Of a stretch of DNA of 64,000 nt, positions 37,842 to 46,964 are shown in pieces. The DNA is from Pedobacter gandavensis. GTDB lineage: Bacteria > Bacteroidota > Bacteroidia > Sphingobacteriales > Sphingobacteriaceae. The stretch spans positions 1,550,001 to 1,614,000 of the forward strand of contig NZ_WNXC01000001.1 in NCBI RefSeq assembly GCF_014172405.1, in the 5' to 3' direction. Under the pieces are notes generated by a model that searched no databases, was not told where the DNA came from, and was given only the letters and a program-made list of their open reading frames with translations. Numbering within the stretch: the stretch's first letter is position 1; each line of letters opens with the position of its first letter. Position numbers and translations under genes: made by a program.

Positions 37842-38795
37842 GTGAAAATAGCAAACGAAACCAAAGTAGGCATATTAGCAGCCTTTTCTATAGCCTTATT
37901 AATCATTGGCTACAACTTTTTAAAAGGCAACGCCATCTTTTCCAGCGAAACCGTATTGTATGCCAGATATTCTCATGTAGATGGTCTGGGTGTCTCTAAA
38001 CCTGTCTTAATTAATGGTTACCAGATTGGCCGTGTAGATGCTTTAACCCTGCAACCTGATGGTACCATTATCGCTACCTTAAAGATTAAAGGGAAATATG
38101 AAATTCCAAGTAATAGTATTGCCAGATTAGAAAGCATCGATCTTTTAGGTGGTAAAGCTATTGTAATGGCACTAGGAACCGGTAATGTATTCGCCAAAGA
38201 TGGAGATACGCTGAATGCGAATGTGGCTAAAGGAATTTTAGAAACTGTGCAACCGGTTCAAAAGAAAGCGGAGTTGATCATTGCTAAAATGGATTCTATT
38301 TTAACCAGTGTGAATTCCATTCTTAACCCTAACTTCCAGAAAAACGTAGACAAAAGCTTTAACAGTATTGCAGCTACCTTGACTTCTTTGGAAGCAACGT
38401 CTAAGAAAGTTGACCATTTAGTAGGTTCTGAAGGTTCAAGAATCTCCTCTATCCTATCCAATGTAGAAGCGATCACGAATAACCTTAAAAATAACAATGA
38501 AAAGATCAATGGCATCCTGAACAACATCAATACCGTGACTGATCAGGTAGCAGCTGCGAACTTCAAACAAACCATTGACAATGCCAACAAATCTATGGCG
38601 GACTTACAAAGTATTGTTGGAAAGATCAATGAAGGAAAAGGTACTTTAGGCTTATTGATCAACGATACAAAAATGTATGACAATCTGACTAATGCTTCCA
38701 GCAATTTGGATAAGCTGATTATCGACTTAAAAGAAAATCCTAAACGTTATGTACACTTCTCCGTTTTTGGGGGTGGTGCTAAAAAAGATAAATAA
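37842..38795 (+). CDS. MCE/MlaD family protein
   Basis: 317 residues starting GTG: one N-terminal transmembrane helix (about 8-26), an MCE beta-domain (about 38-118, LYARYSHVDGLGVSKPVLIN), then a long helical region (120-300) expected to form a coiled needle. It moves phospholipids between membranes with an ABC transporter encoded elsewhere. The operon with two amidases and the divergent lptD point to envelope biogenesis. Confidence 0.88.
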   Translation: MKIANETKVGILAAFSIALLIIGYNFLKGNAIFSSETVLYARYSHVDGLGVSKPVLINGYQIGRVDALTLQPDGTIIATLKIKGKYEIPSNSIARLESIDLLGGKAIVMALGTGNVFAKDGDTLNANVAKGILETVQPVQKKAELIIAKMDSILTSVNSILNPNFQKNVDKSFNSIAATLTSLEATSKKVDHLVGSEGSRISSILSNVEAITNNLKNNNEKINGILNNINTVTDQVAAANFKQTIDNANKSMADLQSIVGKINEGKGTLGLLINDTKMYDNLTNASSNLDKLIIDLKENPKRYVHFSVFGGGAKKDK

Positions 38796-38843
38796 GCATC
38801 AAATAGAAGCCGGTTAAAACTGGCCAACTCCTATTTGATTTAC

Positions 38844-38877
38844 AAAAAGCCTTTCAGTTCATACTGAAAGGCTTTTT
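38844..38877. terminator. Terminator behind the MCE gene
   Basis: Perfect 15-base arms at 38844-38858 and 38863-38877 with loop TCAT and a T-run on the plus strand. It also serves the convergent transporter gene. Confidence 0.93.
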
Positions 38878-38969
38878 TTGGTTTATATCCAGACTGACAT
38901 TGGTCATCTGGCTTCATTTGGTAAAGCAGTCTCCTGCTGCTCCGCTAAATTTGATCAGGTTCTCCGCTC

Positions 38970-40346
38970 CTAACGTATCAGGTCTTTTTCAATTTCTTCC
39001 AACGACTGCCCCTTTGTTTCCGGCAGATTTCTCTTCACATACCAAAAGGTGAACAGGCAAAAGAAGGCGAAAATAAAGAAGGTTGCCGGAATCCCAAGTC
39101 CATCTCTCATCAATGGAAACATTAAATTAACCAGCCAATCTGCGATCCACATCGTCATGATACAAATTGATAAGGCCCGGCCACGAACTGCGGTTGGAAA
39201 AAGCTCTGTCGCAATTACAAATTTCAAAGGCCCAAGCGAGAATGCGAAGGCGAATAAGAAAGTAATGATGCAGGAAACCAAAGCCATCCCTTTAATTCCG
39301 AACAGAAAACAGAGTCCGGTAAGTGCCAATGCCGCTGCTGCCATCATCGCGCCCGTCAGGTACAATGGCCTGCGACCCCAGGTATCTACTTTCCAAATGG
39401 CAATAAAAGTGAACAACACATTGGCCGTGCCCAAAATCATCTGGTATAAAAGTGCATCATTGGTCACAAATCCTGCAGACTTTAAAATTGTTGGTCCATA
39501 AAAGATCACCCCATTGATGCCACTAAATTGTGCCAGCGCTGTCAGCACCATCACCAGGATCAATACTTTCCTTACCGGCCCATTAAACAAGGCCTTAAAT
39601 GATCCCTGCACCTGCACATTACCTGTGTTCATTCCTGCCATTTCGATTGCTCCCTCTTTCTCGCCATGAATGCTGGACAAAATTGTTTTTGCTTCCTCAA
39701 CTCTCCCCTTCTGCAACAGCCACCTCGGACTTTCGGGTACAAAAAAGATCAGGAAACAGAACAACACCGCAGGAATTACGCCTACTAAAAACATACCTCT
39801 CCATACTTCTGAAACAAATAACCAATCCAGCACAGCAGGATTTGCAACAATACCAGCAGCACTGGCATGTCCTTGTAAGCAGTAATTGCTAACATAGGCC
39901 AGTAGAATTCCAATCGTCAAGGCCAATTGATAATAAGTAACCAAACTTCCCCTGTTTTTTGCAGGTGACATTTCTGAAATATACAGCGGCGAAATATTGG
40001 AAGCCACACCTACCCCTACTCCAGCAAGGATTCTAAAAAAGATCAGCAAGGTGTAACTGCCACTCGACGCAAATCCTACGGCACTAATAAAGAAGAGCAA
40101 GGCAGCGATAAAAAGTACTTTTTTCCGTCCAATCTGATCACTCAGGTAGCCGGAAAATGCGACCCCTCCAATACAACCCAACAGGGCGCTGGAAACAAAC
40201 CATCCCTCCTGGGCGGAAGTCAGGTTAAATTGTAGTTTTAAGGGCTCAATGATTCCACTCACCACCGCCATATCAAAGCCAAAGAGGAATCCCCCAAGTG
40301 CAGCGATCATGGTGATGAGTAGAAGAAAAGTTTTGTGGTTCGTCAT
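38970..40346 (-). CDS. MFS sugar transporter (sugar porter family)
   Basis: 458 residues, twelve transmembrane helices. Sugar-porter motifs: GGFLFGFDMAVVSG at the N-terminus, DQIGRKKV after helix 2, and PESPRWLLQKGR in the central loop. The ending PETKGQSLEEIE is also typical. Sugar/H+ symport; mannose is inferred from the adjacent upstream mannose-6-phosphate isomerase gene, with which it shares a transcript (41-base spacer). Confidence 0.93.
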   Translation of the reverse strand: MTNHKTFLLLITMIAALGGFLFGFDMAVVSGIIEPLKLQFNLTSAQEGWFVSSALLGCIGGVAFSGYLSDQIGRKKVLFIAALLFFISAVGFASSGSYTLLIFFRILAGVGVGVASNISPLYISEMSPAKNRGSLVTYYQLALTIGILLAYVSNYCLQGHASAAGIVANPAVLDWLFVSEVWRGMFLVGVIPAVLFCFLIFFVPESPRWLLQKGRVEEAKTILSSIHGEKEGAIEMAGMNTGNVQVQGSFKALFNGPVRKVLILVMVLTALAQFSGINGVIFYGPTILKSAGFVTNDALLYQMILGTANVLFTFIAIWKVDTWGRRPLYLTGAMMAAAALALTGLCFLFGIKGMALVSCIITFLFAFAFSLGPLKFVIATELFPTAVRGRALSICIMTMWIADWLVNLMFPLMRDGLGIPATFFIFAFFCLFTFWYVKRNLPETKGQSLEEIEKDLIR

Positions 40347-40387
40347 ATGGTTTATATTTGGTATTGGTTGATTTTGGTTTTCCTGCC

Positions 40388-42178
40388 TTATAGCGCTTCG
40401 TCTTTGACGAAGGCCTTGACCAATTTCCCTCTCCCAGCCCCCAAATAGGTCATCGTATAGGACTTTACTGCTGCGGGTAGGACAATCGTTTCCGCATAAT
40501 TATAAATGGTACTTTCGCCATTGCCTTTAATTTCGACCTGATTTCCTTCTACCAGCATCAAAATATGACAATGACCTTTAGACTCGATTTCTAGCGTCCC
40601 CTCCCATTCATAGCGTTCTACATCGTAGAAATGTTCGGCATGTGTGGGCAAATGCCAATGTTCCATAGTAGGCGTTTGCTGTAGTAAGACCGGCTTAGAA
40701 ATGAGTTCCTGATGAACTTTCTTCCCTTTTCTAGAGAAATCGATGTTCTTCATCCCGTGGTCTATATTGATCGGCCTTGGCATCCCATTCAAATCTTTCC
40801 GCACCCAATCGTACAGTTTGAAAGTAAAAATATAAGGTGTACTACTGATTTCCAGCACCAGGTTATTGATCCCAGCACTGTGTACCGTACGGTTAGGAAT
40901 CAGGAAGAAATCATGTTTTTTAGCAGGAATCAATTGCACATGTTGCTCAATTGGTAGCGCTAGCCCGGTTTCATAACTTTGTCTCAAATCCTTTTCAAAT
41001 GATGCTGGATCACTCTCCTCAGTAAAGCCCAGATAAACACCAGAATCCCCTTTTTGATCCAGGATATAATAGGTTTCATCCTGTGTGATGAGCTCGCCAA
41101 AATTTTCCTGTGCGTATTTTAAAGAAGGATGACATTGAATTGAAAGGTGCTCTCCATCAAAAGTATCCAGGAAGTCAAAACGAATCGGGAAGTAGGTGCC
41201 AAACTTTAGTGCTGCGCTTCCCAATATGGCTGAGGAATGCGCAAACATCAACCAATCAAAAGAGAATTCCAGGAGCTTGCCTTTGTCGGCGATAAGGATA
41301 CCGTTTTCAGGACTAATCAATTCAAAAGACCAGGCATAATTTGGTACTGACTTGGGCAAATGTGGAATGTGATCCATCATCCAGCTCCCCCCCCAGATCC
41401 CAGGTTCAAACCAGGGACGTGCACGAAATGCATGTTCACTTAATTCGGTAAGTGTGGCCCTAAAGGTATCGCCGGTAGTCCAGGGGTAAACCTTGCTATG
41501 TTGTCCATCAATAAAATACGCAATCTGAGCTAACAACTTTGCTTTATGGCGATTCAATACCGGCCAGTCTATAAAATAAAACCGTTTATATTGTATTTTA
41601 GGATCTGCGATCTCTCTCGCACCAATGTTCAGTACACGCCCGGCTCTGGAACGAAACTGCTGCTCATTCTTTGGAAGGTCCAGGTAAATCAGTGTCCCTT
41701 TCCAACCGGCCAAACTGGCTCCGGTGCCATAAACAATGTTTCTTCCTGTTGTGGGTTGTATTTCTTTCAGCTTTTCTGGATCAAAAAAATCCTGAAGCTC
41801 CCCGCTAAAAGATTTACCAAATATGGAATTTTCCCCATCGCTATGTAGGTATGGATGAAGCATCTGCTCAATTACTGTGCTCGGCTTTAAAGCTGTTAGG
41901 ACATGGAACCAGGAACAATCAGGAGCGAGAAATGCTTTAGACTGGCCAATAAAAGTCTCCCAATCTATACCCACGTCACCATCGATGATCAGATTTCCTT
42001 CGGCAGGCAGCAAGCTAAATAATGCTTCTAAATCCGGATTGATGCTGCCCTGACTAATTTCCCTTGTTGGGTAAATATCATAGGTAACCATTTTATCCCA
42101 TGGCTTAATTAAAGGTAAAAGCGCTTGCTGGGTATTCCTGTCTTTTTCGTTGAGGTTTTCTTTATTAGCGATGTCCAT
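40388..42178 (-). CDS. Class I mannose-6-phosphate isomerase with N-terminal kinase-like domain
   Basis: 596 residues. Residues from about 255 onward are a cupin-type isomerase with EPGIWGGSWM, metal-site QCH in LSIQCHPSLK, and a late His in PNRTVHSAG. Residues about 55-235 resemble a nucleoside/sugar kinase (IIDGDVGIDWETF), but the P-loop Gly-Lys-Ser/Thr is missing, so this part is probably non-catalytic. Interconverts mannose-6-P and fructose-6-P. First gene of a two-gene operon with the sugar porter. Confidence 0.85.
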   Translation of the reverse strand: MDIANKENLNEKDRNTQQALLPLIKPWDKMVTYDIYPTREISQGSINPDLEALFSLLPAEGNLIIDGDVGIDWETFIGQSKAFLAPDCSWFHVLTALKPSTVIEQMLHPYLHSDGENSIFGKSFSGELQDFFDPEKLKEIQPTTGRNIVYGTGASLAGWKGTLIYLDLPKNEQQFRSRAGRVLNIGAREIADPKIQYKRFYFIDWPVLNRHKAKLLAQIAYFIDGQHSKVYPWTTGDTFRATLTELSEHAFRARPWFEPGIWGGSWMMDHIPHLPKSVPNYAWSFELISPENGILIADKGKLLEFSFDWLMFAHSSAILGSAALKFGTYFPIRFDFLDTFDGEHLSIQCHPSLKYAQENFGELITQDETYYILDQKGDSGVYLGFTEESDPASFEKDLRQSYETGLALPIEQHVQLIPAKKHDFFLIPNRTVHSAGINNLVLEISSTPYIFTFKLYDWVRKDLNGMPRPINIDHGMKNIDFSRKGKKVHQELISKPVLLQQTPTMEHWHLPTHAEHFYDVERYEWEGTLEIESKGHCHILMLVEGNQVEIKGNGESTIYNYAETIVLPAAVKSYTMTYLGAGRGKLVKAFVKDEAL

Positions 42179-42193
42179 AATAATTGATGAAAC

Positions 42194-42224
42194 ACAAATA
42201 TATCATATATGTCAGTATGTACAC
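42194..42224 (-). promoter_or_regulatory. Promoter and candidate operator of the mannose operon
   Basis: On the minus strand, TGTG (42221-42224, one base off TTTG), 19 bases, then TATATTTG (42194-42201). Between and around them lies a repeated TATGT-type sequence (42206-42222) typical of regulator binding. It is followed by a 10-base leader. No GntR or LacI gene is adjacent. Confidence 0.55.
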
Positions 42225-42290
42225 ACATAGTTTAAGAATAATGCTCAATACCTATGCAATCAGCTTAAAATTAAGGCATTAAAATACAAT

Positions 42291-42308
42291 CCCGAATGTG
42301 CATTCGGG
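42291..42308 (-). terminator. Terminator behind RNase Z
   Basis: Near-perfect palindrome with 8-base arms (42291-42298 and 42301-42308). T-tract modest. Confidence 0.6.
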
Positions 42309-42332
42309 AAATATTGATTAGTAAACAGGAAA

Positions 42333-43244
42333 TTAGATAGAGAAAGTACTGCCTTCGGTAGCGAGCTGTGTATTTTCAAAAACCTGAACGGCTTCTTCCA
42401 ATAGCGGTTGTAAGGTTTTATATCTGGAGGAGAAATGTCCGATGAGTAACTTTTGCGCCCCAGTCTTTATGGCCGTTTCAGCAGCTTGTAAGGCAGTGGT
42501 ATGGTGTGTCTGATTGGCACGTTCCAAAAGCTCATGTAAGAAAGTCGCTTCATGATACAGGGTATCACAATCCTTGATCTCTTCAAAATAGCTTCCATCA
42601 CAAAGTGTATCAGAACAGTAAGCATATTTTCTTGGACGATCAGAATCCACGGTATAATCCAGATTTAGTAAGGTTCTTCCGTCTGGTAAAGTAAGGTCTA
42701 CGCCTCTTTTCAACAAAGGATAGTATTCCAATGGAACGTTTTCAGCCTCCAATTTTTCGATCACCACTTTACGCAATCTTTTCTTCTCTGTAAAGGTAAA
42801 GCCGGTACATGGAATTCTATGGTTGAGAATAATGGTGGAAACACTCAGGTCTGAATTTTCAAAAATAACCTTGGGTACATCTGCGCTGATCGGCGTAAAT
42901 TCTAAAGGATACTTGATGATGGTTTCAGAATACTTAAACTGGAGTTCCAGGATTTCCATTAAGGCTGGTGGCCCATAAATATGAATTGGTTTGATCCTTC
43001 CATTGAGGTGCATGGTAGAAAGCAGGCCAATTAATCCAAAATAATGATCTCCATGCAAATGGCTAATGAATATCACATCTATTTTACTGGCTTTAAAACC
43101 AAATCTGATCAATTGCTGCTGAGTTCCCTCCCCACAGTCGATCAGGTAGAACTTCTCATTACAGTTTAATAGCTGCGCACTTGGATTTCTATTGTATACA
43201 GGAGTAGCAGAACTGCTACCCAAAATGGTAACCTCAAATTTCAT
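42333..43244 (-). CDS. rnz: Ribonuclease Z
   Basis: Metallo-beta-lactamase-fold endonuclease that trims tRNA 3' ends. 303 residues with the HxHxDH zinc motif ISHLHGDHYFGL, GSSSATP at the N-terminus and the late AYCSDTL. The ATG shares a base with the stop of the upstream STAS gene (TAATG), so expression is coupled. Confidence 0.95.
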   Translation of the reverse strand: MKFEVTILGSSSATPVYNRNPSAQLLNCNEKFYLIDCGEGTQQQLIRFGFKASKIDVIFISHLHGDHYFGLIGLLSTMHLNGRIKPIHIYGPPALMEILELQFKYSETIIKYPLEFTPISADVPKVIFENSDLSVSTIILNHRIPCTGFTFTEKKRLRKVVIEKLEAENVPLEYYPLLKRGVDLTLPDGRTLLNLDYTVDSDRPRKYAYCSDTLCDGSYFEEIKDCDTLYHEATFLHELLERANQTHHTTALQAAETAIKTGAQKLLIGHFSSRYKTLQPLLEEAVQVFENTQLATEGSTFSI

Positions 43245-43630
43245 TAACCTTTATCTACACTCCCCAACAATTCCTTTTCAATCTCTTCCATAAAGATCAG
43301 GTCTGTTGCCTCATCTAATTTAGATACGATCACCAGCGACTGGTCCAGGTTAGACATTTCTAATATTTTAGCCAATTCAGGATTAATTCCGGTAACGATA
43401 AACAACCCATTTGCTTTTTTACATAGGCGGTCTCCCACCAACAGGCTGCTTAAATCCTGTGAGTCATTACATTCTTTTACGGCGGATAAATCCAGTACAA
43501 TGTTGTGGTATCCTTCTGCGTTCAATAAAATGAACTCAGATTTTAACTTAGGCGTATTGTCATTGGTAAACTTAGATTCCCTAAGCTTAAGAACCACATA
43601 CTTTTCGTGCTTGTCAACTGAAAATTTCAT
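43244..43630 (-). CDS. STAS-domain protein (anti-sigma-antagonist-like)
   Basis: 128 residues from ATG 43630; an upstream TTG at 43690 would add a poor N-terminus and overlap the promoter. The fold follows the STAS pattern: KYVVLKLRESKF, then IVLDLSAVKECNDSQDLSS, where the serine of the usual DxSxLxFMDS loop lies in NDSQDL. A phosphorylatable Ser is thus possible. Role unknown; no sigma-factor or kinase gene is nearby. Tightly coupled with rnz, which is unexpected. Confidence 0.78.
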   Translation of the reverse strand: MKFSVDKHEKYVVLKLRESKFTNDNTPKLKSEFILLNAEGYHNIVLDLSAVKECNDSQDLSSLLVGDRLCKKANGLFIVTGINPELAKILEMSNLDQSLVIVSKLDEATDLIFMEEIEKELLGSVDKG

Positions 43631-43743
43631 GATATTGTTTTGTTTATTTCTATTGCTAAAGTAATTAATTTTATCTGGTATTGGTGTCAATCACCCTAAT
43701 AAATCACTAAGAAAAATCCAGATCAGCAGATTTTAACAAAAAA

Positions 43744-43786
43744 AGACAGCCGCCGCTACCAAAATAAAGGCTAGCGGCGGCTGTCT
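43744..43786 (-). terminator. GC-rich terminator behind purC
   Basis: Perfect 15-base arms (43744-43758 and 43772-43786), 13-base loop, T-run on the minus strand. Confidence 0.93.
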
Positions 43787-43807
43787 GAAATTATAGAAAC
43801 TTTGGAA

Positions 43808-44761
43808 TTAATTTCCCAAAAGTTGATTTAGAGATTTGGTGACATTCGCTTCAATGCGTTGAATTACATTGGAAGCTTCGTTTTTCACGAAAACATCACC
43901 TGTAATTTGCTCATAAAGCTCGATGTAACGCTCAGAAATAGAGTTTACAATTTCTGGGGTCATAACCGGAACTTCTTGTCCGTCCTTACCCTGGAAACCA
44001 TTTTCAATTAGCCATTTACGAACAAATTCTTTTGACAATTGCTTTTGAGGCTCATTCGCATCCTGACGTGCAGCATACCCTTCCGCATAGAAATAACGGG
44101 AAGAATCTGGCGTATGGATTTCATCAATCAAAAAGATCGCTGTGCCTACTTTACCGAATTCATATTTGGTATCAACGAGGATCAGGCCGCGTTCTGCTGC
44201 CATTTCCGTTCCACGTGCATATAGTGCTAAAGTGTAAGCTTCTAATTGTGTATAATCTTCAACAGACACAATTCCTTTAGCCAGGATATCTGCTCTTGAA
44301 ATGTCTTCATCATGACCTACAGCCGCCTTTGTGGTTGGGGTGATGATCGGATGAGGTAATTGATCATTTTCTTTCAATCCTTCTGGCAAAGCTACTCCGC
44401 AAACACTGCGTTTACCGGCGCTATATTCTCTCCAGGCATGGCCTGCAAGGTATCCGCGGACAACCATTTCTACTTTGAAAGGCTCACAAATGCGGCCGAT
44501 GGTTACCATTTCGTCCGGTACATCAATTACCCAGTTCTGTACGATATCTTTGGTCGCATTTAAAAATTTAGCGGCAATCTGATTGAGTACCTGCCCTTTA
44601 AAAGGCACTGCTTCGGGTAATACCACATCGAATGCAGATATTCTATCGGTCACCACCATCGCCATAAACTGGTTGTTGATGGTGTATACGTCGCGCACTT
44701 TTCCCTTGTAAAAATTGCTTTGCTTTGGAAAGCTGAAATTGGTTTCTTTAATTGCTGTCAT
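43808..44761 (-). CDS. purC: SAICAR synthase (PurC)
   Basis: Makes phosphoribosylaminoimidazole-succinocarboxamide in purine synthesis, joining CAIR and aspartate with ATP. 317 residues from ATG 44761, the longer Bacteroidota-type form. Key segments: [11 protein letters not shown] (ATP loop), [14 protein letters not shown] and [16 protein letters not shown] four codons upstream is rejected. Confidence 0.94.
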   Translation of the reverse strand: MTAIKETNFSFPKQSNFYKGKVRDVYTINNQFMAMVVTDRISAFDVVLPEAVPFKGQVLNQIAAKFLNATKDIVQNWVIDVPDEMVTIGRICEPFKVEMVVRGYLAGHAWREYSAGKRSVCGVALPEGLKENDQLPHPIITPTTKAAVGHDEDISRADILAKGIVSVEDYTQLEAYTLALYARGTEMAAERGLILVDTKYEFGKVGTAIFLIDEIHTPDSSRYFYAEGYAARQDANEPQKQLSKEFVRKWLIENGFQGKDGQEVPVMTPEIVNSISERYIELYEQITGDVFVKNEASNVIQRIEANVTKSLNQLLGN

Positions 44762-44799
44762 GGTATTTGCCAAAGAGCTGTTGTGTTATTTGTTCTTAA

Positions 44800-45768
44800 T
44801 TATTGGATATCGCCGTAGGCTTGTAAAATTCTTTTTACCAGTTTGTGCCGCACTACATCTTCCCCCGTCAGGTAAACAATTTCAATACCAGGAATATCGT
44901 CTAAGATACGCAGGGCGTTAAACAGACCAGACATTGTCTTTTTCGGCAAGTCAATCTGCGTCACATCTCCCGTCACTATAAACTTAGCAGAAGGGCCCAT
45001 CCGGGTGAGAAACATCTTCAACTGAAGGTCAGTTGAATTCTGAGCCTCATCCAGAATCACAAAACAGTTATCGAGTGTTCTTCCACGCATAAATGCCAAA
45101 GGGGCAATTTCTATGGTTCTATTCTCAATATATTGCTTTAATTTTTCCGCTGGAATCATATCATCCAGGGCATCATATAATGGTCTAAGGTAAGGATCTA
45201 CTTTTTCCTTTAGATCGCCAGGTAAAAAACCCAGGTTCTCACCTGCTTCTACCGCCGGTCTGGTCAGGATGATCCTTTTAATTTCTTTATTTTTCAGTGC
45301 GCGCACCGCAAGTGCAACTGCAGTATACGTTTTTCCTGTTCCTGCAGGGCCTATGGCAAATAATACATCATTTTTCACGATGCTGTCTACCATACGTCTC
45401 TGGTTCGCTGTTCTGGCTTTCACCATTAACCCATTCGTTCCAAATACGATGACCTCTCCACCGCCTCCAGTTGGGCTTGCAGGTTTTTCCGCTCCTTTTT
45501 CAGAAACCGTCCTTTTTCCGCTGGAATCCAGGATGGTTTCCACATCACTTGCATTCAAACCCAGGTGATTTTCAAGTCTGGCCAACAAAAGAATATACTT
45601 CTGCTCAAAAACTTTAAGTTCTTTTTCATCGCCAAACACTTTCAGTTCAATTCCTCTTGCCACCACTTTAAGCTTAGGAAAAGCGTTCTTAATCAGCTCA
45701 TAGTGCTCATTATTCGCTCCCCAAAACTGTACCGGATCTACCGATTCTAATGTTAAAATAAGTTCGTT
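44800..45768 (-). CDS. phoH: PhoH-like ATPase
   Basis: Cytoplasmic P-loop ATPase related to RNA-linked PhoH proteins, about 322 residues from the proposed TTG at 45768. Walker A GPAGTGKTYTA, then ILTRPAVEAGENLGFLPG, Walker B FVILDEAQNS, sensor VTGDVTQIDLP. No ATG occurs before the core domain; starting at TTG 45768 gives LNELILTL..., similar to other family N-termini. A longer TTG frame from 45846 would run through the inverted repeat and is doubted. Confidence 0.85.
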   Translation of the reverse strand, partial: NELILTLESVDPVQFWGANNEHYELIKNAFPKLKVVARGIELKVFGDEKELKVFEQKYILLLARLENHLGLNASDVETILDSSGKRTVSEKGAEKPASPTGGGGEVIVFGTNGLMVKARTANQRRMVDSIVKNDVLFAIGPAGTGKTYTAVALAVRALKNKEIKRIILTRPAVEAGENLGFLPGDLKEKVDPYLRPLYDALDDMIPAEKLKQYIENRTIEIAPLAFMRGRTLDNCFVILDEAQNSTDLQLKMFLTRMGPSAKFIVTGDVTQIDLPKKTMSGLFNALRILDDIPGIEIVYLTGEDVVRHKLVKRILQAYGDIQ

Positions 45769-45807
45769 CAAAATATTGTTTTTTTTAAGAGGTGTATATT
45801 TTGATAT

Positions 45808-45871
45808 AAAAATTGAATATTTGTACGCGATTTGCCGCTTACGCAAGATTAAGAATAAATATTCAATTTTT
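45808..45871. repeat. Long inverted repeat between phoH and the SAM-hydrolase gene
   Basis: Perfect 15-base arms at 45808-45822 and 45857-45871, 34 bases apart, AT-rich. Each arm carries an AATATTT(G/A) core resembling a -7 box, pointing inward. The right arm ends one base before ATG 45873. It could be a paired promoter/operator or an RNA hairpin over the start codon. Confidence 0.65.
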
Positions 45872-45872
45872 A

Positions 45873-46652
45873 ATGGCCATAATTACATTAACAACAGATT
45901 TAGGTTCAAAAGATTTTTATCAGGCTGCCCTCAAAGGCAGTATCCTGAGCATCTTGCCTACAGCCAATATTGTTGATGTGACGCATGAAGTTCCTTCCTT
46001 CAATATCTCTTATGCGGCATTCGTTTTAAAAAATGTATACCCTTATTTTCCTAAAGGCACGGTTCATTTAATTGGAATCGATTCTGTGTTTAGTGAAAAC
46101 ACCAGATACATTGCGTTAAAATACAGGGATCATTATTTTGTAGGTGCAGACAATGGGATTTTTTCTTTATTGTTTGAGGACCTTCCGGAAGAGATCGTGG
46201 AATTGAATATCATGCAAGATCTCAAATACCTGCATTTCCCACTCGTAGATATCTTTGTAAAAGCAGCCATTCACCTGGCTAAAGGCGGCAGGTTAAAAGA
46301 CATTGGCATGCCTACGGACAGCGTGGAAGAACGCATGTTATTAAACCCTGTAATCGAACGGGATATCATCCGTGGAAGCGTCATTTATATTGATACTTTT
46401 TCCAATGTGATCACCAACATTACCAAAGAATTATTCACCAAAATACAGCGCAACCGGGACTTCACGCTATACTTCAGAAAAAGCGAAACGATTACCCAAC
46501 TCAGCTGGCATTATAATGAAGTTCCAGAAGGCGAAAAGCTCTGTCTTTTTGGCATTAGTAACCACTTGGAAATTGCCATTAACAAAGGTAAAGCAAGTGG
46601 TTTATTGGGCTTACACCTCAACGACATCATCAGAGTTGAGTTTCATCCTTAA
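45873..46652 (+). CDS. SAM hydroxide adenosyltransferase (DUF62) family
   Basis: 259 residues from ATG 45873; a TTG 60 bases upstream lies inside the inverted repeat. It belongs to the SAM-hydrolase/fluorinase superfamily, with TLTTDLGSKDFYQAALKG at the N-terminus, GADNGIFSLLFED, and a C-terminal NVITNITKELF domain. It probably splits SAM to adenosine and methionine with water; halogenase specificity is not indicated. Divergent from phoH; 11 bases before an ABM gene. Confidence 0.9.
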   Translation: MAIITLTTDLGSKDFYQAALKGSILSILPTANIVDVTHEVPSFNISYAAFVLKNVYPYFPKGTVHLIGIDSVFSENTRYIALKYRDHYFVGADNGIFSLLFEDLPEEIVELNIMQDLKYLHFPLVDIFVKAAIHLAKGGRLKDIGMPTDSVEERMLLNPVIERDIIRGSVIYIDTFSNVITNITKELFTKIQRNRDFTLYFRKSETITQLSWHYNEVPEGEKLCLFGISNHLEIAINKGKASGLLGLHLNDIIRVEFHP

Positions 46653-46663
46653 ACCTTAAATCT

Positions 46664-46948
46664 ATGTTGATTCGCCTGGTAAAAATGCAATTTAACGCTG
46701 ATTTTGTATCGGAGTTCCAGGAGAACTTTAAAACTTTACAACCTCAGATCGCAGCATTTGAGGGCTGCAGCAGTGTTCAATTGCTCCAAGACCATCAACA
46801 AGACAACCTCTTCTTTACGATCAGCCACTGGAAGGATGAGGCCCATTTAGAAGCCTACAGATGCTCTCCCCTCTTCCGAGACACCTGGGCTAAGGTAAAA
46901 CCCAATTTCGCAGCTAAGGCTGAGGCATGGAGTTTGCTTGCTCCATAG
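46664..46948 (+). CDS. Antibiotic biosynthesis monooxygenase (ABM) domain protein
   Basis: 94 residues, a dimeric ferredoxin-like fold of the ABM family: LIRLVKMQF, then EGCSSVQLLQ, and the aromatic ISHWKDEAHLEAYRCSPLF. Such proteins are small oxygenases or quinol-related enzymes, and many have no known substrate. It is 11 bases behind the SAM-hydrolase gene and 16 bases before the next gene, so in one operon. Confidence 0.85.
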   Translation: MLIRLVKMQFNADFVSEFQENFKTLQPQIAAFEGCSSVQLLQDHQQDNLFFTISHWKDEAHLEAYRCSPLFRDTWAKVKPNFAAKAEAWSLLAP

Positions 46949-46964
46949 AAAGAAACACACACAA

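Noticed and set aside
42291-42308. Palindrome as an operator
   Set aside because: It sits just behind rnz and far from any start, so a terminator is the simpler reading.
45769-45846. Longer phoH frame from TTG at 45846
   Set aside because: It crosses half of the inverted repeat and adds a Lys/Tyr-rich stretch not typical of PhoH.
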